64,000 nt of DNA, from positions 62,001 through 126,000 of the forward strand of contig NZ_JADKYY010000005.1 of NCBI RefSeq assembly GCF_015354315.1, in the 5' to 3' direction. Position numbers and translations under genes: made by a program. Shown piece after piece: positions 1-8,938 of the stretch. The DNA comes from Planobacterium oryzisoli. Lineage in GTDB: Bacteria; Bacteroidota; Bacteroidia; Flavobacteriales; Weeksellaceae. The notes under the pieces were generated by a model. The model saw only the letters and a program-made list of their open reading frames with translations, was not told where the DNA came from and did not search any database. Within the stretch, counting starts at the first letter, position 1. Each line of letters starts with the position of its first letter.

Positions 1-294
1 CAGTTCTCTCAGTTCCCTTCTTCGGCGCAGATTGAAAATAGCCTTATCATACCTCCTTGCTTTATAGGAGAAAACGTGAAGGTGATCAATTCCAAGATTG
101 GTCCCTACGTATCGTTAGGAAACGGTACAGAGGTAAAGAACTCCAATATTGAAAATTCCCTTATCCAGGAAAACACGACCATCTGCCACGGAAATCTAAG
201 CAATTCCATGATTGGATCCAGCGCGCAGTACCACGGCGTGTCCAGGGAAATCTCCCTTGGAGATTATTCCGTTCTTGATTTTCTAGCTAAATAA
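1..294 (+). CDS. Sugar-phosphate nucleotidyltransferase, C-terminal fragment
   Basis: Only the last 97 codons are present; the gene begins before the window and is open from its first base in frame 1. The visible part is a chain of short hexapeptide-like turns (IENSLI, VKVINSKI, GTEVKNSNI, NSLIQENTTI), the left-handed beta-helix seen at the C-terminus of bacterial glucose-1-phosphate nucleotidylyltransferases. The family activates sugar phosphates with an NTP for cell-wall or polysaccharide synthesis in the cytoplasm. The catalytic domain lies outside the window, so the sugar and nucleotide cannot be named. A strong terminator follows, so the gene ends its transcription unit. Confidence 0.7.
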   Translation, partial: QFSQFPSSAQIENSLIIPPCFIGENVKVINSKIGPYVSLGNGTEVKNSNIENSLIQENTTICHGNLSNSMIGSSAQYHGVSREISLGDYSVLDFLAK

Positions 295-361
295 ATCCGC
301 AGCTAAAAAAAACGGCTTCCTTTCCAAGGATATACACATAGGAAGCGCGTTACTCTATACC

Positions 362-395
362 AGTACCACTGCGCGGCGCGCAGTGGTACTTTTCT
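362..395 (+). terminator. Intrinsic terminator after the nucleotidyltransferase
   Basis: A perfect 13-bp stem (AGTACCACTGCGC with its complement) closes a 3-nt loop and runs into a T-rich tail. It separates the nucleotidyltransferase from the envelope operon that starts about 110 bp later. Confidence 0.85.
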
Positions 396-504
396 TTTCT
401 TTGCCCTCTTAACCGAAATGTTCCCTAACTACGCCCTACACCCTAATGTATTTTGGCCCTTACTTTGTAAGAAACCTGGCAATAATTAATGTAATTTTAC
501 CCCA

Positions 505-1293
505 ATGAAACCAATCCTTATCTCCCTTATAGCCCTGTTTTCAGTTCTTTCGTGCAAATCCGCTGCAGTTACTACCCCGGTGGATTCCTCCGAGGCGGTC
601 TCGAGCGCTGCCTTCTTTAAGGAAATAGCCAAAGAGCCCACCTTTGACCAGGTGAAGATCTCAAGCCGCGTGAGCGCAGAGACGGGAAGCTATGTTCCTC
701 CAATCGATGCTACTATCTACATTGAGAAGGATCAGAAAGTATGGATGAACATGGCCGCTGTGTTTTTTAACGTGGCGCGTGGGATCGCAACCCCTCAGGG
801 CATTAAAGGCTATGAGAAATGGAACAAAACCTATATCGAATCCGACTACTCGTACCTGAACCGTATGCTGGGCGTAGAGTTTCTTTCCTACGAGCGACTG
901 GAAGATTTGCTTCTTGGAAAAAGCTTTGTACCGCTGGACCCTAACTCCTTTGAGCTAAGAAAAAACGTGAGCGGCTATACCCTATCTTCACGGGGACCTC
1001 TTAGTCTGGGAGGAGAAACTTCCGGTAGAGACTACCAAATTTCCCTGCAATATGCTTCCAATTTTGACTTAAATAAAGTATTATTGCAGCAGAGTAATTC
1101 AAACAACTCCCTGGAAGTGACCTACTCCAACTGGAAGACGCTTTCAGGGCAGAGGCTACCGGGTAGCGTTAAAATAAACATAAAAGGAGAAAAAAACGGA
1201 CTGATCGGTCTGGAAAATACGAAATTTGAATTCACTCCGATAAGCACGCCCTATAGTGTTCCGGGCGATTATACAAAAGTTGAAATTCGATGA
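505..1293 (+). CDS. DUF4292 family lipoprotein
   Basis: A 262-residue exported lipoprotein. The N-terminus MKPILISLIALFSVLSC is a type II signal peptide whose lipobox cysteine is residue 17. The rest is predicted beta-rich with alternating hydrophobic residues and resembles DUF4292, a Bacteroidota family of unknown function with a LolA/LolB-like look. It is the first gene of a tightly packed run: its stop codon overlaps the start of the EnvC-like gene by four bases (ATGA). That coupling suggests a role in the cell envelope alongside the murein hydrolase activator. The family assignment is from sequence resemblance and conserved neighbourhood; the function is unknown. Confidence 0.75.
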   Translation: MKPILISLIALFSVLSCKSAAVTTPVDSSEAVSSAAFFKEIAKEPTFDQVKISSRVSAETGSYVPPIDATIYIEKDQKVWMNMAAVFFNVARGIATPQGIKGYEKWNKTYIESDYSYLNRMLGVEFLSYERLEDLLLGKSFVPLDPNSFELRKNVSGYTLSSRGPLSLGGETSGRDYQISLQYASNFDLNKVLLQQSNSNNSLEVTYSNWKTLSGQRLPGSVKINIKGEKNGLIGLENTKFEFTPISTPYSVPGDYTKVEIR

Positions 1294-2873
1294 AAGGAAA
1301 AAGCATTTACTTTATACTAGCCATCATCTGTTCTACGGCTCTAGGGGCGCAGAGTAAGACGCAGCTCCAGGCGCAGAACAACGAGTTAAAAAAGCAAATT
1401 GCTAAGATCAATGCCAACCTGGCAAAAACCAAAAGCGAAGCAAAACTCTCCCTTGCCTACCTGGAAGAGGTAAATAAAAAGATTCAGCTCCGCGAGAAAG
1501 TCTACTCCAATACCCAAAAGGAAAAACGCCTACTGGAAGACGACATCTATCTTAAACAACTGGAGATCAACCGTCAGAAAAGAGAGCTGGCCGTACTTCG
1601 TAAGAACTATGCGGACGTTCTCGTGAAGGCCTATAAGAATAAAGGGGTACAGAATAAAGTGACGTTTATCCTCTCTTCCAGAAACTTAGGCGAGGCCCTT
1701 CGCCGCGTGCAGTACCTGAAAACCTACGGCGACTACCAAGACAAGAAAGCCGCCGAGATCATGGGCGTAGCCAGTAAAATCGAGCAGAACATCGCCTCCA
1801 GGCAAAAAAGCGTACGCGAAAAAGAAAACGTTCTCTCCTCCCAGCAAAAGGAACTCTCCACCATAGCCGCCGAGCGCAAGCAGAAAGAATCGCTGCTTGC
1901 CGAGTTCAAGAAAAACGAATCACAGCTCACCCAGGAACTGCGCCAGAAGCAGGCCGAAAGTAGGGCTCTGGAAGGTAAACTAAGATCAATCATTCAGGAG
2001 GAAATCCGACTTGCAAAAATAAAGGAAGAAGCCGAGCGTAAAGAAAGGGAAGAGAAGGCGCGCATTGCACGCATAGCCGCAGAGAAAGAAAAAGCACGCA
2101 TCGAGGCCGAGAACCGGGCTAAGATTGCCGCGGCAGAAGCCGAAAGAAAAAAAGCGCAAGACGAAGCCCGCCGCTTGCAGGAGATCGCCGATAAAAAGGC
2201 AGCCGACGAGGCCGAGAAGACCCGTCTTGCCGCCGCCGCAGAGCTAAAGAAACAGGAAGACTCGCGCAAAGCGGACGACGCCGCCAAGGCCGAAGCACGA
2301 AGAATCGCTGCCGCGAAAGACGCCGCCGAGGCTGCAGCCAAAGCGAAAGCTGCGGCCGATGCCTATGCCAGAGCGCGTGACAACCAAAGCGACCTAGAAG
2401 AAAAAAACGCACAGGCTAAGAAAGCAGCCGAGGACAAGACCATGACTGCCTTTGGTCTGGGAAGCGCCTCGGAGAGTAATTTTGCAGCCAACCGAGGAAA
2501 ACTAGCCATGCCGGTATCCGGGAACATTACCCACCGCTTTGGCCGCCAGCCCCACCCCGTATTCAAGCATATCGTTGAGGAAAACAGCGGGATAAAAATT
2601 GCCGTGGCACCGGGCTCTGCAGCGCGCGCCGTGTATCCGGGAACAGTTTCCAGAGTCTTTGTAGATGGAGGAACCAAGACCGTGGTAGTTAGGCACGGAA
2701 CCTATTTTACAATCTATTCCAATTTATCTTCTACCTCGGTCAGTGCCAACCAAAAGATCACTGCAGGAACGGTGGTTGGAACCGTAGGACAGGATTTTGA
2801 CGGATCCTATACCCTTGATTTTCAAATCTGGAACGGCACCACACCGGTGGATCCTCAAGGGTGGCTCAGGTAA
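1290..2873 (+). CDS. EnvC-like murein hydrolase activator (coiled coil plus degenerate LytM/M23 domain)
   Basis: A 527-residue exported protein with a signal peptide ending near GAQS. Residues 25-240 form a long coiled coil, residues 240-385 are an extreme Ala/Glu/Lys/Arg helical stretch, and residues 405-527 form a LytM/M23 fold ([18 protein letters not shown] to the C-terminus). Active LytM enzymes need a Zn-binding H...D and HxH set. Here the first site reads [12 protein letters not shown] and the second [12 protein letters not shown], with Asn where the last His of the HxH motif belongs. As in E. coli EnvC, it probably activates amidases at the division site and does not cut peptidoglycan itself. 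It overlaps the DUF4292 gene and is followed closely by tatA. Confidence 0.85.
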   Translation: MKGKSIYFILAIICSTALGAQSKTQLQAQNNELKKQIAKINANLAKTKSEAKLSLAYLEEVNKKIQLREKVYSNTQKEKRLLEDDIYLKQLEINRQKRELAVLRKNYADVLVKAYKNKGVQNKVTFILSSRNLGEALRRVQYLKTYGDYQDKKAAEIMGVASKIEQNIASRQKSVREKENVLSSQQKELSTIAAERKQKESLLAEFKKNESQLTQELRQKQAESRALEGKLRSIIQEEIRLAKIKEEAERKEREEKARIARIAAEKEKARIEAENRAKIAAAEAERKKAQDEARRLQEIADKKAADEAEKTRLAAAAELKKQEDSRKADDAAKAEARRIAAAKDAAEAAAKAKAAADAYARARDNQSDLEEKNAQAKKAAEDKTMTAFGLGSASESNFAANRGKLAMPVSGNITHRFGRQPHPVFKHIVEENSGIKIAVAPGSAARAVYPGTVSRVFVDGGTKTVVVRHGTYFTIYSNLSSTSVSANQKITAGTVVGTVGQDFDGSYTLDFQIWNGTTPVDPQGWLR

Positions 2874-2914
2874 ATAAAAATATAGTAAATTTGCTGCACA
2901 AAAAGTTTATTATC

Positions 2915-3097
2915 ATGGGACTAGGTTTTAAAGAAATACTCATCATCGCCCTTATTATCATCGTACTCTTTGGAGCGAAAAAAATTCCTGAACTGATGCG
3001 CGGAGTTGGATCCGGAATCAAGGAATTCAAGGATGCCGTAAAGGACGAAGACAAGAAAAAGGATACCGACAGCGCGGAGCAAACCCCTAAACCGTAA
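2915..3097 (+). CDS. tatA: Twin-arginine translocase subunit TatA/TatE
   Basis: A 60-residue membrane protein. One hydrophobic helix ([14 protein letters not shown]) is followed by the family hinge [14 protein letters not shown], an amphipathic helix and a charged tail, the standard TatA layout. TatA oligomers form the conducting part of the Tat system, which exports folded proteins. I chose the ATG giving MGLGFKE: an earlier in-frame ATG would add 18 residues that overlap the EnvC-like gene and do not look like TatA. A TAAATTTG promoter-type box lies at 2886-2893, so tatA may have its own promoter within the run. No tatC is in the window. Confidence 0.9.
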   Translation: MGLGFKEILIIALIIIVLFGAKKIPELMRGVGSGIKEFKDAVKDEDKKKDTDSAEQTPKP

Positions 3098-3112
3098 CGC
3101 ATTTTTTAAGGT

Positions 3113-3721
3113 ATGAGCTTCTCTCACGACGCATGGAGTGTTTTCGAACTTTCCATAAGGAACTACCATGAATTAGACGATGTCAATGCACCGGAGCAGA
3201 ACCCTTTCCCTGAGGGGAGTTTGGAACGGCTTTTGTATGCAAAGAACTGGATTGATACCGTTCAGTGGCATTTGGAAGATATCATCAGGGACGAGCACAT
3301 CGACCCTTCGGAGGCGCTTCTTTTGAAAAGACGCATCGATAAAAGTAACCAGCTCCGTACGGATTTGGTCGAATACATCGATACGTATTTTTTTGAAAAG
3401 TTTAAAGAAGTGACCCCTAAAAGTACCGCGAGACTCTCTACTGAAACCCCGGCGTGGGCAGTAGACAGACTCTCGATACTTGCCCTTAAAATATTTCACA
3501 TGGACCAGGAGGCCCACCGCGAGAGCGCAACTGCCGAGCACAGAGAAAAGTGCGGACAGAAGCTCTCGGTACTCCTTGCTCAGAAAAGTGATCTTTCTAC
3601 AGCCATTGACCAGCTGCTTGCAGATATGGAAAACGGAAGCGTGAAGGCAGGCGTGTACAAACAAATGAAGATGTACAACGACCAGAGCCTGAACCCAATC
3701 CTGTACAGAAAGGACACTTGA
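3113..3721 (+). CDS. DUF4254 domain protein
   Basis: A 202-residue, largely helical, soluble protein with no signal peptide. The motif KNWIDTVQWHLEDIIRDE and the overall length match DUF4254, a family common in Bacteroidota and often found near cell-envelope sugar genes. Its biochemical role is not known. It starts 15 bp after tatA and stops 3 bp before the next lipoprotein gene, so it is almost certainly cotranscribed with both. Confidence 0.75.
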   Translation: MSFSHDAWSVFELSIRNYHELDDVNAPEQNPFPEGSLERLLYAKNWIDTVQWHLEDIIRDEHIDPSEALLLKRRIDKSNQLRTDLVEYIDTYFFEKFKEVTPKSTARLSTETPAWAVDRLSILALKIFHMDQEAHRESATAEHREKCGQKLSVLLAQKSDLSTAIDQLLADMENGSVKAGVYKQMKMYNDQSLNPILYRKDT

Positions 3722-3724
3722 GGA

Positions 3725-4183
3725 ATGAGATTTTTAAAACTGCTGTTTTTAGCTATACTACTTTCGGCCTGCTCATCGGAGAAAATTACCCTCTCCCCTG
3801 TGCAGGAAAGTCTTGTTTCCGGTAGCTCCATTGCAGTAGAGAGAAAATTTCCACAGAATTTCAATCAGACCACCGGCCGCGTGTTCTATGCCTCACAACT
3901 CTCTTCCCATATTGCTACGTTTCCTAAATTCAAGAACTCGGCACTTAACCAAGAGGTGGCCACCCTTAAGTTCCATGTTAAAGAATACGTCTATGCCACC
4001 GAAGCATTCAATATTGTAGGACAGAAACGTGCCCTTGGCAACCTGGAAAAATCCTACAAGAAAATACAGAAGCTTCGAAACTACCTTACCGTTGAGGACG
4101 ACGAAGTGATCAACCGTTACCTGGTACGCATAAAAAGCAATGTAGCGCAGCTACAAAGCCTCTCAGAGGTACCTCAGGAATAA
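3725..4183 (+). CDS. Small lipoprotein of unknown function
   Basis: A 152-residue protein with a type II signal peptide (MRFLKLLFLAILLSAC, Cys 16). The mature part ends in a helical region (residues 95-150) with many Lys and Leu residues. I do not recognise a named family. It begins 3 bp after the DUF4254 stop codon and lies about 40 bp upstream of ribA, so it belongs to the same envelope operon. Membership of that operon is the only clue to its job. Confidence 0.65.
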   Translation: MRFLKLLFLAILLSACSSEKITLSPVQESLVSGSSIAVERKFPQNFNQTTGRVFYASQLSSHIATFPKFKNSALNQEVATLKFHVKEYVYATEAFNIVGQKRALGNLEKSYKKIQKLRNYLTVEDDEVINRYLVRIKSNVAQLQSLSEVPQE

Positions 4184-4226
4184 CGGCTCTTTTCTTAGTT
4201 CAAAAAAAATAACCGCAAGCACCCAG

Positions 4227-4820
4227 ATGATTAAACTACAAGCCGAGTCCAATGTACCTACCGAGTACGGGGTATTCCGTATGATTGCCTTTTCCGAGGA
4301 AGAGACCGATCGGATGCCGCATATGGTTCTGGTAGCCGAGGGTACAGATTTTACCAAACCCGTAAATGTACGCTTTCACTCCGAGTGCATCACCGGCGAA
4401 GTGTTCCACTCCCGCAAATGCGAATGCGGGCAGCAGCTTGACTATGCTATGCAGTACACCCAGCAGCACGGAGGTATCATTGTTTATCTTCGCCAGGAGG
4501 GAAGAGGCATTGGAATCATCAACAAACTCAAGGCCTATGCTCTTCAGGAACAAGGTCTCGATACCGTGGAAGCAAACCTACAGTTAGGGCTTCCTGCAGA
4601 CGACAGGGACTTCACCGTAGCCATTGAAATATTAAAGTTTTTGGGAGTAACCGAAGTGAATCTCCTGACCAATAACCCCGATAAGATCCGCTATGTGGAG
4701 GAGAGCGGAATAAAACTACTCTCAAGGCTACCACTCCACATCGATCCTACCGAGGACAGCAAAGAATACCTCAAAGTCAAAAAATCCTATTTCAAGCACC
4801 TGCTGAGAGATCAGGAATAA
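4227..4820 (+). CDS. ribA: GTP cyclohydrolase II
   Basis: A 197-residue stand-alone RibA, which opens GTP to give the diaminohydroxypyrimidine precursor, the first step of riboflavin synthesis. The zinc-binding cysteines appear as C54, C65 and C67 in HSECITGEVFHSRKCECG, and the catalytic/GTP-binding stretch RQEGRGIGIINKLKAYALQ follows. Length and motifs are complete for the single-domain enzyme, with no fused RibB domain. It is the last gene before a very strong terminator. Its position after envelope genes gives no functional link. Confidence 0.95.
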   Translation: MIKLQAESNVPTEYGVFRMIAFSEEETDRMPHMVLVAEGTDFTKPVNVRFHSECITGEVFHSRKCECGQQLDYAMQYTQQHGGIIVYLRQEGRGIGIINKLKAYALQEQGLDTVEANLQLGLPADDRDFTVAIEILKFLGVTEVNLLTNNPDKIRYVEESGIKLLSRLPLHIDPTEDSKEYLKVKKSYFKHLLRDQE

Positions 4821-4841
4821 AACTAAAATACTTAAAAAAGA

Positions 4842-4879
4842 GGCTAGGGTCTGGCAGTAGTGCCAGGCCCTAGCCTTTT
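4842..4879 (+). terminator. Intrinsic terminator after ribA
   Basis: A 15-bp stem (GGCTAGGGTCTGGCA and partner, one G-T pair) closes a GTAG loop and ends in TTTT. It closes the envelope/ribA transcription unit. Confidence 0.9.
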
Positions 4880-5060
4880 GCTTATGTACATGTCTAGTGC
4901 TACATCGGACACTGTATTGGCGCTGTAGGTAACTCCGGAAAATTGTCGCTGCGGTGGAAATTTACCTTAGAGTTACAAACTTCTAAGTACATCCCATATT
5001 GATTTAGGTATCATTTGCCACGCGATGTGGTACCTCACGTATCTACACCTTATGGTCATA

Positions 5061-5094
5061 AAAAAACCGAAAGAAACACTTCGGTTTCTTTCGG
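5061..5094 (-). terminator. Intrinsic terminator for the downstream minus-strand gene
   Basis: An 11-bp stem (CCGAAAGAAAC/GTTTCTTTCGG) is flanked by an A-tract on the plus strand, which becomes a T-tract for minus-strand transcription. It lies about 35 bp beyond the stop codon of the hypothetical lipoprotein. The roughly 180 bp between this hairpin and the ribA terminator hold nothing I recognise. Confidence 0.85.
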
Positions 5095-5127
5095 TCTAAT
5101 GTATAAAGGTTAATTGAATTGTGTCTT

Positions 5128-5625
5128 TTAATTTACAATCTTTTGGTTAAGCTTCAGTGCACGCTCCACAGCTCCGTAGTTGGAGAAATCAATATCGGCA
5201 CTTGCCTGGGAAGCAGGTACAAGCACTACTCTAAACTGCTGGTTGGATAGGTACTCATCTCTCTCGGCGGTAGTCATAGTCGCTTGATCAAAATTAGCTT
5301 CGGAATAGATTTCAATAGCCGTGCGGTTGAAAAGGAAATTATAGTCCAGTTCACGTCCCCCGTCCAGAAAGTACGTCTTTGGAAGTAGCTGCCAGATTGG
5401 TGCTGCAGTCGTTCCTGTATTACGGTATACGAGCACTACATCGGAGGACTGAATATTGATGGATTGGTTGATAGTATAGCCGTTACTTGCAGAAAGCGTT
5501 CCGGAGATATCTTTCATTACCGGATAGGTATCGTAGTCCGTATAATCGCGATCGTCGTCTGTGGTACAGCTTACGACAAACAGCCCCATTAGTGCTATAA
5601 GAAAAAGTGAATAAAATTTTTTCAT
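5128..5625 (-). CDS. Hypothetical lipoprotein
   Basis: A 165-residue protein beginning MKKFYSLFLIALMGLFVVSC, a clear lipoprotein signal peptide with Cys 20. The mature part is acidic near the N-terminus (TTDDDRDYTDYD) and then beta-rich, with SDVVLVYRN and PIWQLLPKTYF. An upstream in-frame ATG exists nine codons earlier, but starting there would bury the signal peptide. I have no family name for it. It forms its own unit, convergent with ribA and divergent from the GH3 gene. Confidence 0.65.
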   Translation of the reverse strand: MKKFYSLFLIALMGLFVVSCTTDDDRDYTDYDTYPVMKDISGTLSASNGYTINQSINIQSSDVVLVYRNTGTTAAPIWQLLPKTYFLDGGRELDYNFLFNRTAIEIYSEANFDQATMTTAERDEYLSNQQFRVVLVPASQASADIDFSNYGAVERALKLNQKIVN

Positions 5626-5748
5626 AGGAATAGTAAAATAGTTAGTTGGCAAGAGCTATCCAAAAGCAGTGCCAAAAGTCGGTGCGAGAGCGGCTTTTCA
5701 AAGTTTAATTTGTGTATTTTTGTAAGGTACGATTTAAAAAGGCTTTAA

Positions 5749-7488
5749 ATGAGAAACTTCCCTCCCACCGCATATGTACTCTATTTTCTTATCCTGAGCA
5801 TTTTCATTAAGGCTCAGTACCAGCCCCGGGGACAGGATACCACCGATAAGCTAAAGGCAGAGCTGTGGGTGGAGCAGACCTACCAGTCCCTCTCCATGGA
5901 CGAGCGTCTGGGCCAACTCTTCATCGTGGCCCTTTACAACAATAAAGGTCCGGAGCACATCGAAGCGGTACGCTCCTTGGTAGAGAACGAAAAAATTGGA
6001 GGACTTATCCTAATGCAAGACGATGCAGCAGTACACATCGAGGAGCTCAACCGGATGCACCAAAGCCTAAAAATCCCGCTCCTGGTGGGTATGGATGCTG
6101 AATGGGGCCTCTACCAACGGATCCTTTCCGCTCAGAAACTCCCCTGGGCCATTACCCTGGGCGCCATTCAAGACAAGCAACTGATTTCAGAGATGGCCTC
6201 GCAGATTGCCCGTGACGCCAAGAAAACCGGCGTCTACTGGAACTTCGCTCCAGTGGTGGACGTTAATACCAATCCCTCCAACCCCATCATTGGAAACCGG
6301 AGTTTTGGATCCTCGGTACAAAACGTCGTGGCCTCGGCCAGAGCCTACGCACAGGGCCTGCAGCGCGAAGGGGTACTTGCCGCCATCAAGCATTTCCCGG
6401 GACACGGAGATACCAGTACCGATTCCCACCACGACCTTCCTGTAGTGGACCATCCCCTCTCTAGGCTGGAAACCGTAGAACTCGCGCCCTTCAAACAAAT
6501 GCTCTCGGACGGGGTAGGAGGCGTTATGATTGCCCACCTCTACGTACCTGCCCTGGAAAAGTCCGCTGGTGTTCCTGCCTCCCTATCCCACTCCATTATC
6601 ACGGGACTATTTAAAGAAAAATACGGATACAAAGGCCTTATCATAACCGATGCCCTTAATATGGGCGCCGTTGCCAAACGATACGCCCCGGGCGAGGTGG
6701 ATTATTTGGCCTTTAAGGCCGGAAACGACATCATGCTTTTTTCCGACGGGGTCAAAGAGGGAAAGGAAAAGATCCTAAGAGCCATCGCCTCGGGCGAGAT
6801 ACCGGAAAAGCGCCTGGAGGAGAGCGTAAAGAAAATTCTTCGCACGAAGTACGATTTGGGGCTCACCTCCTTTACCCCCCTTTCCCCCGAGGGGATTGCT
6901 ACCGCCTTTGATAGCAGTAGCCACAGAGCACTCAACGAAAAACTCTACCTCTCGGCCCTTACGCTATTAAAGGATGAGAAAAACCTTTTGCCCTTAGACT
7001 GCACGAAAGAATACTACCACCTGCCCCTGGAAGAAGCCCCGAATGCGGAGTTTTCCCTTGCCCTAAGCACCTACACCACGCCTAAGAAAGTTTCCTCTAC
7101 CCAGGCCCTTGCTCTTGAAGAACCTTCCACAATTATCGTCTCGCTCCATAAAGACAATTCCACGGCGTACAAACCGTTCACCATCTCCAAGGAAAGTAAG
7201 GCCCTATTGGAAAAACTTAAAAGAAAGCACCAAATCGTGCTACTTCTCTTCGGATCTCCCTACGGACTAAAGGACGTGGATCTGGATGGAATTTCCACGG
7301 TCCTGGTAGCCTATGAAAACAATCCATCTGCAATGCGCGCCGCAGCAAAGAGCCTCTCCGGAAGCCACCCCATCACGGGAAAACTACCGGTACAGGTGCG
7401 CCCGGGACTGGAGGAGGGCGCCGGAACCGACTTTTATCCTACCACCAACCCTAACACACCGAGCGCCCAAGGGGGCGCCACCCACTGA
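5749..7488 (+). CDS. Glycoside hydrolase family 3 (NagZ-like beta-N-acetylhexosaminidase)
   Basis: A 579-residue exported enzyme with a signal peptide ending near IKAQ. The GH3 barrel spans roughly residues 30-360. It carries the NagZ signature KHFPGHGDTSTDSHHDLP, whose histidine acts in proton transfer in NagZ, and GLIITDALNMGAV, which holds the nucleophile aspartate. The C-terminal 200 residues form a smaller second domain. In many Bacteroidota this enzyme is fused to a beta-lactamase-like domain; here that domain is absent. It probably removes GlcNAc from peptidoglycan fragments in the periplasm. The stop codon is separated by one base from the bshA start, implying translational coupling. 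Confidence 0.85.
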   Translation: MRNFPPTAYVLYFLILSIFIKAQYQPRGQDTTDKLKAELWVEQTYQSLSMDERLGQLFIVALYNNKGPEHIEAVRSLVENEKIGGLILMQDDAAVHIEELNRMHQSLKIPLLVGMDAEWGLYQRILSAQKLPWAITLGAIQDKQLISEMASQIARDAKKTGVYWNFAPVVDVNTNPSNPIIGNRSFGSSVQNVVASARAYAQGLQREGVLAAIKHFPGHGDTSTDSHHDLPVVDHPLSRLETVELAPFKQMLSDGVGGVMIAHLYVPALEKSAGVPASLSHSIITGLFKEKYGYKGLIITDALNMGAVAKRYAPGEVDYLAFKAGNDIMLFSDGVKEGKEKILRAIASGEIPEKRLEESVKKILRTKYDLGLTSFTPLSPEGIATAFDSSSHRALNEKLYLSALTLLKDEKNLLPLDCTKEYYHLPLEEAPNAEFSLALSTYTTPKKVSSTQALALEEPSTIIVSLHKDNSTAYKPFTISKESKALLEKLKRKHQIVLLLFGSPYGLKDVDLDGISTVLVAYENNPSAMRAAAKSLSGSHPITGKLPVQVRPGLEEGAGTDFYPTTNPNTPSAQGGATH

Positions 7489-7489
7489 T

Positions 7490-8671
7490 ATGAAAATAGG
7501 AATACTCTGTTATCCCACCTACGGGGGCAGTGGCATAGTAGCCACCGAACTGGGAATGGCACTGGCCAAGAAAGGCTACGAAGTGCATTTTATCTCCAGT
7601 AACCTCCCGGCACGTCTGGACATTACCAACCCCAACATTTTCTTTCATAAAGTCAATGTACAGACCTACCCACTTTTCCAGTACCAACCCTACGACATTG
7701 CGCTGAGCTCTATGATCTACCGCGTGGTGAACTTATACAAACTGGACCTTTTGCATGCCCATTACGCTATCCCCTACGCTTATGCAGCCTTTACGGCCAA
7801 GCAGATGCTTAAGGAGGAAGGCAAGGACATACCCTTAGTAACAACCCTGCACGGCACCGACATTACTTTGGTAGGACAACATCCCAGCTACAAGCACGCT
7901 GTGGAATTCTCCATCAACCAAAGCGATAAGGTAACCTCGGTATCGCAGAGCCTGAAAAGCGATACGCTGAAATTCTTCAATATTAAGAAGGATATTGAGG
8001 TAATTACCAACTTTATCGACAACCGGGAGTTTGGCTCCGAGGATTGCTGCGAGCGCAGCCAGTTTGCCACCCCCGAGGAGAAAATACTAATACACGTCTC
8101 CAACTTAAGGCCCGTCAAGCGCGTGGGTGATGTGCTACAGATTTTCAAGGCCGTGGAGAGTAAATTAAAAGCACGACTTTTAATCATAGGGGAAGGCCCC
8201 GATATGGAAATAATCAACCAATTTCTGGAAGAGAATCCCCACCTTATCGGCAAAGTACGACTCTTAGGAAAGGTAAACGACCTGTACCGGATTCTGGAGC
8301 TCTCCGATGTGTTTCTTCTTCCCTCCGAGCAGGAAAGCTTTGGTCTTGCGGCCCTGGAAGCCATGGCCGCCTCTACCCCTGTGGTAAGCTCCAATGCCGG
8401 AGGAATACCCGAGGTGAACATTCAAGGAGAGACGGGCTATCTGGCCGAAACCGGAAATGTGGAGGCCATGAGCAACTATACCATAAAGCTTCTTTCGGAC
8501 GAGAAACTACTATCCCAGATGAAGAAAAATGCCAAGGCGCAGGCCCTTAGGTTTGATTTGCACAACATTCTTCCGCTCTATGAGGCGATGTACAAAAAAA
8601 CCCTTGAGGACTTCACTGACAAAAAACTCCAGCCCCAAAGCCCCCTTCCAGAAAAAGCTTCCGAGCACTAA
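7490..8671 (+). CDS. bshA: N-acetyl-alpha-D-glucosaminyl L-malate synthase BshA
   Basis: A 393-residue GT4-family glycosyltransferase that joins GlcNAc from UDP-GlcNAc to L-malate, the first step of bacillithiol synthesis. The start MKIGILCYPTYGGSGIVATE and the donor-site region (residues about 200-330, with LPSEQESFGLAALEAMA) are typical of BshA. I set the start at the ATG one base after the GH3 stop codon; a longer in-frame reading would run back through the GH3 gene. BshB and BshC are not in the window. The GH3-bshA pairing is plausible because both handle N-acetylglucosamine, but this is inference. Confidence 0.9.
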   Translation: MKIGILCYPTYGGSGIVATELGMALAKKGYEVHFISSNLPARLDITNPNIFFHKVNVQTYPLFQYQPYDIALSSMIYRVVNLYKLDLLHAHYAIPYAYAAFTAKQMLKEEGKDIPLVTTLHGTDITLVGQHPSYKHAVEFSINQSDKVTSVSQSLKSDTLKFFNIKKDIEVITNFIDNREFGSEDCCERSQFATPEEKILIHVSNLRPVKRVGDVLQIFKAVESKLKARLLIIGEGPDMEIINQFLEENPHLIGKVRLLGKVNDLYRILELSDVFLLPSEQESFGLAALEAMAASTPVVSSNAGGIPEVNIQGETGYLAETGNVEAMSNYTIKLLSDEKLLSQMKKNAKAQALRFDLHNILPLYEAMYKKTLEDFTDKKLQPQSPLPEKASEH

Positions 8672-8690
8672 TTCTTATTCTACTACCACA

Positions 8691-8927
8691 ATGAAAGAAC
8701 CTGCATTAATTTCCAACGTGCGCCACAATATCGAAAGGGAATGGTTTGGAGTACTGACCCGGATGGGCACCAAACTAGGGATTCCTCTTTCCAAGCTCCG
8801 TGTATTTTTTATCTATTCGACCTTTGCCACGGTGGGCTTTATGTTTTTAATCTACCTGATGATGGCCTTTACCCTGTGGGTAAAAGACATCTTCATAACC
8901 CGAAGACCCAGTGTTTTTGATCTTTAG
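8691..8927 (+). CDS. PspC-like small membrane protein
   Basis: A 78-residue protein with a short basic N-terminus and one long hydrophobic segment (residues about 39-65, FFIYSTFATVGFMFLIYLMM). The pattern GVLTRMGTKLGIPLSKLRVFF resembles the PspC domain, a membrane-stress protein family, here as the short flavobacterial form. It starts 19 bp after bshA and stops 11 bp before the acetyltransferase, so the three are probably cotranscribed. Function beyond a membrane location is not shown by the sequence. Confidence 0.65.
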   Translation: MKEPALISNVRHNIEREWFGVLTRMGTKLGIPLSKLRVFFIYSTFATVGFMFLIYLMMAFTLWVKDIFITRRPSVFDL

Positions 8928-8938
8928 AGAGAAGTAGT

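Noticed and set aside
2040-2420. Ala/Glu/Lys-rich stretch as a DNA tandem repeat
   Set aside because: The residues repeat in a helical pattern but the codons vary, so there is no true nucleotide repeat unit.
1733-2696. Long open frames on the minus strand across the EnvC-like gene
   Set aside because: They run opposite a compositionally biased Ala/Glu/Lys coiled coil, have no family look and no spacing to neighbours; they are antisense shadows.
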